This document shows, one piece after another, positions 1-4,805 of a stretch of DNA of 7,805 nucleotides. The notes beneath the pieces are model-generated. The model was not told the DNA's origin. It saw only the letters and a list, made by a program, of their open reading frames with translations, and did no database searches. The translations under genes and the position numbers were made by a program. Location of the stretch: assembly GCA_900770875.1 (NCBI GenBank), contig CAAGLV010000196.1, positions 1-7,805 on the forward strand, read 5' to 3'. Positions within the stretch are counted from its first letter, which is position 1, and the number at the start of each line of letters is the position of its first letter. The DNA is from Flavobacteriales bacterium. Lineage in GTDB: Bacteria; Bacteroidota; Bacteroidia; Flavobacteriales; Weeksellaceae.

Positions 1-53
1 AATCACTATTAATAAGGTTATTTACACATTCTGTATCGGGAAATAGAATTAAA

Positions 54-88
54 AAAAATGCACGAGGAGTATTCCTTCGTGCATTTTT
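54..88. terminator. Bidirectional intrinsic terminator
   Basis: The arms AAAAATGCACGA (54-65) and TCGTGCATTTTT (77-88) pair perfectly over 12 bp. GGA/TCC extends the stem past one bulged T (76), leaving a GTAT loop. On the minus strand the hairpin is followed by eight U (A51-58 on the plus strand). On the plus strand it ends in five U. It can stop transcription arriving from the left of the window, and also minus-strand transcripts from the YtxJ-like gene, whose stop lies about 140 bp away. Confidence 0.88.
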
Positions 89-225
89 ATGCTATATCAA
101 TTTTAGCTTTTTTTAAATACGTGCTAATAATCTTGCAAATAGTTAATTTAACCACTTAACAATTGAGATTAATTAAATCTACAATTTGATTAGCTGTTGA
201 AATTATACTAAAAAGAAACTATTTT

Positions 226-555
226 TTAACCGATTAATTGATCTAATTGCTTCTGAATTTCTTCATTTTTAATTTTACGATGCGAGGCATTATACACACA
301 TTTTCCATCTTTTATAATTAAGATTTGCGGTGATTCGTGCTGAACATTGTAACGACGTTCAATCTCATTAGAAATTGGTCGATACGTTAATAAATCTAAA
401 TAATTCAGTTCAAAATCGCTTTCCTTTACAATATCCCAAATAATATCACATAATCCACACGTTGTACTGTGTTTATAAATAATTTTTGGTTGATGAAAAG
501 ATGCTTGATCAATTTGGTCTAAGTGTTCTAAAGTTGTTATATCTATTTTTTTCAT
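226..555 (-). CDS. ytxJ: YtxJ-like bacillithiol-system redox protein (thioredoxin fold), CxxC variant
   Basis: This 109-residue cytoplasmic protein has no signal peptide and matches the YtxJ (DUF2847) family. These are small thioredoxin-fold proteins tied to bacillithiol, the low-molecular-weight thiol of Firmicutes and many Bacteroidota. The likely role is reducing or de-bacillithiolating oxidised protein thiols. Family marks visible here are a beta strand leading into the active site, KIIYKHSTTC (residues 24-33), and the later HESPQILIIKDGK (73-85), whose Ser-Pro fits the cis-Pro position of thioredoxin folds. ASH at 90-92 is also typical. The usual active site as I recall it is Cys-Pro/Ser-Ile-Ser with one cysteine; here it reads C33-G-L-C36, a dithiol. 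A third Cys is at 86. The ATG at 555 gives the usual length. I found no clear TAnnTTTG promoter upstream and no neighbouring bacillithiol genes. Family assignment is fairly sure; substrate is unknown. Confidence 0.82.
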   Translation of the reverse strand: MKKIDITTLEHLDQIDQASFHQPKIIYKHSTTCGLCDIIWDIVKESDFELNYLDLLTYRPISNEIERRYNVQHESPQILIIKDGKCVYNASHRKIKNEEIQKQLDQLIG

Positions 556-789
556 CTTGTTGCTATTATTTTACCTATAAATTTACGTTGAAAAAAAGAA
601 ATAACCTATTCTGAATGGTCTTTAAATAACTATCATTAATTAAACACCCTAAAAAATAATTTAAAACACCAACACATTAAAAAGATAAAATACTAAACTA
701 GCTTAAAACTCTGCTCTATCCTATTTTCAATATATAAAACTAGCCTGTAGAGAAGTGCTTCATTTATTTTTACAACATACAAATTGTAA

Positions 790-828
790 TAAAAAAAAAC
801 TCATCTATTAATGTAGACGAGGTTTTTT
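790..828 (-). terminator. Terminator of the lipoprotein gene
   Basis: CTCATCTA (800-807) and TAGACGAG (814-821) form an 8-bp stem around a 6-nt loop. On the minus strand the central non-identical pair is a G-U wobble, so the hairpin is intact, and it is followed by a nine-U run (A791-799). On the plus strand the same position is an A-C mismatch, so the signal works best for the minus-strand gene ending at 839, about 11 bp away. Confidence 0.78.
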
Positions 829-838
829 AATGTTATTC

Positions 839-1261
839 TTATTTACATTCAGAATAATCAATATTAAACTTATAATCTTTAGTAGAAACTCGCTCTACAG
901 ATTTGTTATGTTTAAAATCTGGTTTATAAGATGCTCCTGACGCTAAATCAACAATAATTCCTGGAATTCCCCAAGTAATTATACTTAAAATAAAATTACC
1001 CGTTCTAAATGAATTATCAAAATTTTGTAGTTTTGGTTCGCAACCATCTTGTTTAACTTCGATCTTTAATTCTTTATTACGTTTAAAAGATTTTGTAACT
1101 TCTCCTACACCAATTTTTTCTCCATTAGCATAAATTTGTGCTTCAGGATGGTCTAATACTTTTATATCGGCATTATAACGACTTCCTCCAAATATTACTC
1201 CACAACTGCTTAAAGAGAATGTAAAAGTAACTAAACCTGCTAATAAGATAGCTTTTTTCAT
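839..1261 (-). CDS. Small PEGA-like lipoprotein, function unknown
   Basis: The 140-residue product has a lipoprotein signal: MKK, a hydrophobic core, then LSSC with the lipidated cysteine at residue 20. It should therefore sit in a periplasmic or outer-membrane leaflet. Residues 31-70 resemble a PEGA-type beta domain: a strand, then HPEAQIYANGEKIGVGEV (38-55), then a charged strand pair. In this fold a short loop presents a structural 'Asn-Gly' turn. Residues 88-112 are hydrophobic and Gly/Pro-rich, ending IIVDLASGASYKP. I recall this tail from small Bacteroidota and proteobacterial proteins with PEGA-like domains. It may be a membrane hairpin. Two further cysteines (C74, C139) could form a disulfide. 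The Cys is followed by GVIFGG, not the acidic residues of a surface-export signal, so surface display is not indicated. It is probably monocistronic, between its own promoter candidate (1291-1298) and terminator. Confidence 0.75.
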   Translation of the reverse strand: MKKAILLAGLVTFTFSLSSCGVIFGGSRYNADIKVLDHPEAQIYANGEKIGVGEVTKSFKRNKELKIEVKQDGCEPKLQNFDNSFRTGNFILSIITWGIPGIIVDLASGASYKPDFKHNKSVERVSTKDYKFNIDYSECK

Positions 1262-1290
1262 AATTGTATTTTATAGTTTTTAGTAGGCTG

Positions 1291-1298
1291 CAAACATA
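1291..1298 (-). promoter_or_regulatory. Candidate -7 element for the lipoprotein gene
   Basis: Read on the minus strand this is TATGTTTG, an exact match to the Bacteroidota -7 consensus TAnnTTTG. It would give a leader of roughly 20-25 nt before the ATG at 1261. No clear TTG -33 element is visible 17-23 bp further upstream, so the call rests on one half-site. Confidence 0.4.
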
Positions 1299-1489
1299 TT
1301 AATTATGAAATAAATATTCTAATTTATTTTTACTATTTACAACGGTATTATTTAGATTAGATTCTTTACTTTGTCTATATCAATTTTATTAATTTTAGGA
1401 GATTCTGTTTCGGTAGTACTTGCTATTTTGGAAACTTTAATAATTAAGAATAAAATGTTTTAATATACTTTTCTATTTTAAGTTATTTA

Positions 1490-1537
1490 TAAAACAAAAT
1501 TAGCTTACACAGATTATTTAAATCTGAATAAGCTAAC
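1490..1537 (-). terminator. Terminator of lysP
   Basis: A long hairpin pairs TTAGCTTA (1500-1507) with TAAGCTAA (1529-1536), and CAGATT (1510-1515) with AATCTG (1521-1526). A 2x2 internal loop separates the two helices and a 5-nt loop closes the top. Read on the minus strand it is followed by TTTTGTTTT, giving a U-rich tail. It lies about 25 bp past the lysP stop. On the plus strand no U tract follows, so it is directional. Confidence 0.75.
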
Positions 1538-1561
1538 TGTATTAATATAAACAAAATACGT

Positions 1562-3028
1562 TTACTTTCTGTCTAAGTTTACTTCTTTTAAAGGAATTAA
1601 TTTTGTTTTGAATTTTATTTTATGATAGATATAAAATGCTAAGAAAAATGGAATTCCCATATAGGTAATTGCTATTGCTTTCCAATCAACTATTCCTTTT
1701 AAAACAAGTTCAGAATCTTGACCAATAATTACCAAGATACAAAGTGCTAACGCAAACAAAGGACCAAATGGAAACCATTTCGCTTTATAAATTAAATCAG
1801 ATAAATTTTTACCTTGTGCTACATAAGCTCTTCTAAAACGATAATGGCTAATCGCAATTCCTAACCAAGCAATAAACCCTGTTAAACCAGATGCTGCTAA
1901 AATAAGATTTACCGCATTTTCGCTTGTATTTTGCACAAAAAACAATATTAATGTAACACCAGCTGTAACTAATAATGCTAATATTGGTACGCCTTGTTTG
2001 TTTACACGTCCTAATTTTTTATTTGCTAATCCATCTTTACTCATGGCATATAACATACGCGTAGAGGCATATAATCCCGAATTACCGGCAGATAATATCG
2101 AAGTTAATATAACAGCATTCATTAAAGCTGCTGCAAAAGCCCAATGCGCTCTTTCGAAAACTAATGTAAATGGCGATTTAGCAATTTCGGTAACATCTGC
2201 TCCTAATAATTGAGGACTTGTATAAGGAATTATTAAACCGATAATAAATATTGCTAAGATGTAAAAAATGATAATTCGCCAAAATACTTGTTTAATTGCT
2301 TTGGGAATATTTTTTTCGGGATCTTCGGATTCTCCTGCAGTAATACCAATTAATTCGGTTCCTTGAAACGAGAATCCAGCAATTAAAAATACACCTAAAA
2401 CCGAAAGTAATTTACCATCGAATCCCGAACCTAATATTGGAGCATCTCCAATTGTAAAATTCTCAAATCCAATATACTCTCCTCCCATTATACCAAAAAT
2501 GGTAAGTAAACCTACAATAATAAAAACGACTACAGTAACTACTTTTATTAAAGAAAACCAATATTCCGATTCGCCATAAGCTTTTACAGATAACGTATTT
2601 AACAAAAATATAATAGCAAAGAAAATCATACTCCATCCCCAAGCTGGTATAACTTGCATTGGCTCCCAATAGGATACAACTAATGCTGCAATAGAAATAT
2701 CTACAGCTACTGTAATTACCCAATTAAACCAATAGTTCCAACCCAAAGCAAAACCAAAAGATGGATCTACAAAGCGAGAGGCATATGTACTAAACGAACC
2801 CGAAACTGGTAAGTAAGTTGCCATTTCTCCTAAAGAAGTCATAAGGAAGTAAACCATAATTCCAATTGCTCCATAAGCCAATAAAGCACCACCCGGACCG
2901 GCTTGCTGTATAGCCTCGCCACTTGCCATAAAAAGTCCTGTACCAATACAACCACCAATGGCAATCATTGATAGATGGCGGGCTTTTAATCCTCTTTTTA
3001 TTGTAGAATTTTGTGTACTATCACTCAT
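1562..3028 (-). CDS. lysP: LysP-type lysine permease (APC superfamily)
   Basis: This 488-residue inner-membrane transporter is almost the same length as E. coli LysP (489). It follows that protein closely from end to end, as far as I can recall its sequence. It should import L-lysine by proton symport. About twelve hydrophobic helices are visible. The first carries GGCIGTGLF (25-33), the unwound substrate-binding stretch of APC carriers. FLMTSLGEMATYLPVSGSF (61-79) and FGFALGWNYW (91-100) are LysP-like, as are SFQGTELIGITAGESEDP (220-237), the loop signature of the amino-acid transporter family, and LSAGNSGLYASTRMLY (312-327). The C-terminal half keeps FIAWLGIAISHYRFRR (385-400). The start at 3028 fits the E. 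coli N-terminus (both run into LKARHL). It is apparently monocistronic, with a terminator right after the stop. A related basic or GABA-type permease cannot be excluded, but LysP fits best. Confidence 0.9.
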   Translation of the reverse strand: MSDSTQNSTIKRGLKARHLSMIAIGGCIGTGLFMASGEAIQQAGPGGALLAYGAIGIMVYFLMTSLGEMATYLPVSGSFSTYASRFVDPSFGFALGWNYWFNWVITVAVDISIAALVVSYWEPMQVIPAWGWSMIFFAIIFLLNTLSVKAYGESEYWFSLIKVVTVVVFIIVGLLTIFGIMGGEYIGFENFTIGDAPILGSGFDGKLLSVLGVFLIAGFSFQGTELIGITAGESEDPEKNIPKAIKQVFWRIIIFYILAIFIIGLIIPYTSPQLLGADVTEIAKSPFTLVFERAHWAFAAALMNAVILTSILSAGNSGLYASTRMLYAMSKDGLANKKLGRVNKQGVPILALLVTAGVTLILFFVQNTSENAVNLILAASGLTGFIAWLGIAISHYRFRRAYVAQGKNLSDLIYKAKWFPFGPLFALALCILVIIGQDSELVLKGIVDWKAIAITYMGIPFFLAFYIYHKIKFKTKLIPLKEVNLDRK

Positions 3029-3071
3029 TTTTTACTATTTTATGTATATTTTTTATTAGAAATTTATGACT

Positions 3072-3082
3072 GTGTTAAACAC
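3072..3082. promoter_or_regulatory. Small palindrome in the lysP leader, possible operator
   Basis: GTGTTAAACAC is a perfect inverted repeat of 5 bp arms around a central A, 44 bp upstream of the lysP start codon. Its core TTAAACA recurs upstream at 3171-3177 and 3191-3197. It could bind a regulator of lysine uptake. No regulator gene is in the window, and the sequence is short enough to arise by chance. Confidence 0.25.
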
Positions 3083-3114
3083 TTTTGTAACCTCTAATTT
3101 TGATTTTAAGCGAG

Positions 3115-3122
3115 CAAATATA
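3115..3122 (-). promoter_or_regulatory. Candidate -7 element for lysP
   Basis: The minus strand reads TATATTTG, an exact TAnnTTTG match, about 87 bp upstream of the lysP ATG. It implies an 80-nt leader containing the GTGTTAAACAC palindrome (3072-3082). No convincing -33 TTG is present, so this is a tentative call. Confidence 0.35.
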
Positions 3123-3564
3123 TTCTTTTTTTTCACTAATTTACTGTCTTAGAAAGCCTATAAATCGACTTTAAACAGTATGTATTTCGGTTAAACAGCC
3201 AATTTATCGAACTATATTTAGGCTCGCGAAATTCTACTAAACATAATTCATTTATTAATTTTTATATGAGAATATAATTCGATTCATAAAGCTATGTTAT
3301 TTTTTTGTTAATACTCAAAAAACACTCGTTTTTGTAGGTTTTAATTTTAGTTTTATGATGAAATAAAGTTGTTATCACGAAAATACAATAATCTAAAAAA
3401 GAATATGATTAATCGAATATAAACGGATAAAATCGTTCAACTATTTTTTAAAAAAAATCGAAAATATCAAACAAAAGAATCCGAAATTTATTGATGCTAT
3501 TTTTGCAGAAATTACGCTTTAAATTCTGTATAAAGAATTATACTTTTTGTACTAGAATTTCGCC

Positions 3565-3625
3565 TTAAAATTTAGGTTACTAAGTGTGGATATTGAATAA
3601 AAAAAATTCCCAACCTAAATTTTAA
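3565..3625. repeat. 14-bp inverted repeat overlapping the terminator
   Basis: TTAAAATTTAGGTT (3565-3578) and its exact reverse complement AACCTAAATTTTAA (3612-3625) face each other across 33 bp. The right copy lies inside the terminator hairpin at 3605-3640, covering the end of its left arm and most of its loop. The two hairpins are therefore mutually exclusive. Confidence 0.6.
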
Positions 3626-3640
3626 ACTAGATTGGGAATT
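3599..3640 (-). terminator. Terminator of the 291-residue protein gene
   Basis: AATTCCCAACCTA (3605-3617) pairs with TAGATTGGGAATT (3628-3640). Read on the minus strand it is a continuous 13-bp stem with one G-U wobble and a 10-nt loop. Six further U follow (A3599-3604). It starts 7 bp after the stop codon at 3648, so it clearly ends this gene. Confidence 0.88.
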
Positions 3641-3647
3641 GCTTATT

Positions 3648-4523
3648 TTATTTACTTAAAAATGGAGTTAAAACAACTGTTAATATTTGAATAATTGGAG
3701 ATTTTGAAGTTGATAAAAATTCTAAGACTTTTTTAAATATTTCGTTCAACGTAATTCTGGCATTTATCTTTATGTTATTTGCTGTATCTTTTACTTTAGA
3801 AACAAATTGATCTACCTTAGTAGAATCTTCGCTCCAAGATTCTCCCGTCGTACTTTCGTTCGACAAGCCACTTAATTTTAATCCTTCTAAAAATTTAATC
3901 ACCTGTAATACATATGGCTTTATTAAGTTTTGATCGTCCATTTTATTTGATAAAACTTGTAATCCTTTTATAGCAACATTAATTAAGGTATCTTTTACTT
4001 TTGAAATGATGCTTCTAAAAATTCTAACAATACCAGATCTTTGACCTTGGCTTAATCTTTTTTCTCTTCTTTCTTGTCTTCTTAATTTTCTTTCGCTTCT
4101 TAATTTAACTCTTAAAGATTGCCTGTTACTTCTTTTTTGTTTTCTAAAATTCTTACGAAGATCTCTTATTTTTTGACGCAATACCGATCTATCAAGCGAT
4201 TTATCTTTTTTAAGTTCTTTAATTGCAGTTTTCATTTCTACTCTTAAAGCCTTAAATTTCTTTCTCATTTCTTTTTTTGTCTGCGGATCGGTAATGTGCG
4301 AAATATCGTCATCAACCTTTTTATCGTCGTCGTCGTCATCATCCCTATATTCGTCATCAATATCTTCTACTTGCTCTAAAATATCAATAATTAAATCATC
4401 ATCGGCATCGTTATCATCGTCAAATTTAAGTTCTTCTGGTTTATCTGGTTTAGTTTCTATAATTACTTGTAATTCTTTAATGTCTTGATTTAAATCTTTC
4501 AATAATTCAATTTCGGTACTCAT
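3648..4523 (-). CDS. Unrecognised 291-residue protein with segregated charge
   Basis: I do not recognise a family. There is no signal peptide or clear transmembrane helix, so it is probably cytoplasmic. Residues 1-22 look like a short coiled coil (I5, L8, I15, I22 spacing). Residues 27-79 are extremely acidic: 23 Asp and 5 Glu in 53, including seven consecutive Asp at 61-67. Residues 83-164 are the opposite, with 35 Lys/Arg in 82, in a pattern that looks like one long basic helix ending RRQERREKRL. Residues 165-291 are mixed amphipathic helices. SKVKDT occurs at 174-179 and again at 242-247, and the C-terminus SPIIQILTVVLTPFL (275-289) is hydrophobic. The basic part could bind nucleic acid or acidic lipids, and the Asp part could mask it or bind cations; both are inferences. 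It is probably monocistronic, with a promoter candidate at 4580-4587 and a strong terminator. Reading-frame integrity and these signals support a real gene. Confidence 0.8.
   Translation of the reverse strand: MSTEIELLKDLNQDIKELQVIIETKPDKPEELKFDDDNDADDDLIIDILEQVEDIDDEYRDDDDDDDKKVDDDISHITDPQTKKEMRKKFKALRVEMKTAIKELKKDKSLDRSVLRQKIRDLRKNFRKQKRSNRQSLRVKLRSERKLRRQERREKRLSQGQRSGIVRIFRSIISKVKDTLINVAIKGLQVLSNKMDDQNLIKPYVLQVIKFLEGLKLSGLSNESTTGESWSEDSTKVDQFVSKVKDTANNIKINARITLNEIFKKVLEFLSTSKSPIIQILTVVLTPFLSK
3784..4006 (-). repeat. Direct repeat inside the 291-residue protein gene
   Basis: GTATCTTTTACTTTAGAAA (3784-3802) recurs as GTATCTTTTACTTTTGAAA (3988-4006), 18 of 19 bases identical and 204 bp apart. 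The spacing is exactly 68 codons and both copies encode [SV]SKVKDT in the same frame, which points to an old internal duplication. Confidence 0.6.
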
Positions 4524-4579
4524 TGTGTTTCTTAATTTTAAAAAATTAGTTTGTTTGTTGTAATCTATTTTAATTGGCT

Positions 4580-4587
4580 CAAAAATA
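4580..4587 (-). promoter_or_regulatory. Candidate -7 element for the 291-residue protein gene
   Basis: The minus strand reads TATTTTTG, matching TAnnTTTG, about 57 bp upstream of the ATG at 4523. This would give a leader near 50 nt. The -33 half-site is not recognisable, so this is a tentative assignment. Confidence 0.35.
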
Positions 4588-4805
4588 TAACATAATGTAT
4601 TTAAGTAAATAATGGTTTTCCCTATAAACTCTCAACTTAGCGTAATAAAAAAGCTATTCTAATAGAAATCAATCATATAAAATATCCCTTTTTTTTATCC
4701 GATTTTAAAAGCAAACATTACATATAAAATCTAAATCAATTAATAAATTATAATCAATTAAATTTTAATAAGTTAACTTTACAAGAATAACAAACCTTTT
4801 GTTTT

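Larger units (their letters stand above)
1262..1561. other. Intergenic spacer with an open but start-less frame
   Basis: This 300-bp gap separates the lipoprotein gene start from the lysP end. It holds the lipoprotein promoter candidate and the lysP terminator. Between 1352 and 1459 the minus strand has a stop-to-stop frame of 35 codons with no ATG, GTG or TTG start. It begins NILFLIIKV and ends in a polar stretch KINKIDIDKVKNLI. The same stretch is also open on the plus strand, so it may be chance or a gene remnant. No other feature is seen. Confidence 0.45.
3029..3647. other. 619-bp non-coding region upstream of lysP
   Basis: I see no credible gene in this stretch: all frames are broken by frequent stops. 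It contains the lysP promoter candidate and palindrome, and two TTAAACAG copies exactly 20 bp apart (3171-3178, 3191-3198). A loose inverted repeat, AGCCTA (3155-3160) with TAGGCT (3219-3224), brackets those copies. A small GTATAA/TTATAC hairpin lies at 3528-3543, and the inverted-repeat/terminator cluster at 3565-3640. No riboswitch or tRNA fold was recognised. A TATTTTTG sequence near 3498 could be a plus-strand -7 element, but it leads into no gene. Confidence 0.5.

Noticed and set aside
695..744. AAACTAGC direct repeat in the spacer between the first two genes
   Set aside because: Two 8-bp copies 42 bp apart in A/T-rich sequence, with no link to a promoter or terminator, are not enough to call a site.
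1998..2213. 71-codon plus-strand open frame inside lysP
   Set aside because: It lies wholly antisense to a clearly conserved permease gene, has no matching family features and no terminator of its own.
2463..2723. 86-codon minus-strand frame inside lysP
   Set aside because: It is an alternative frame of the permease gene. Its Tyr/Cys/Phe-rich composition is what a shifted membrane-protein reading gives.
3029..3120. Lysine riboswitch in the lysP leader
   Set aside because: The leader is short and A/T-only in character, and shows none of the five-helix L-box core. Only an 11-bp palindrome is present.
4390..4425. Possible EF-hand calcium loop in the Asp-rich segment (DDDNDADDD)
   Set aside because: The Asp spacing starts like an EF-hand loop, but no acidic residue sits at position 12 in any register and no flanking E/F helix pair is seen. 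General cation binding remains possible.
4294..4488. Serine-rich 64-codon plus-strand frame
   Set aside because: The Ser runs are simply the antisense reading (TCN/TCR) of the Asp codons in the 291-residue gene.
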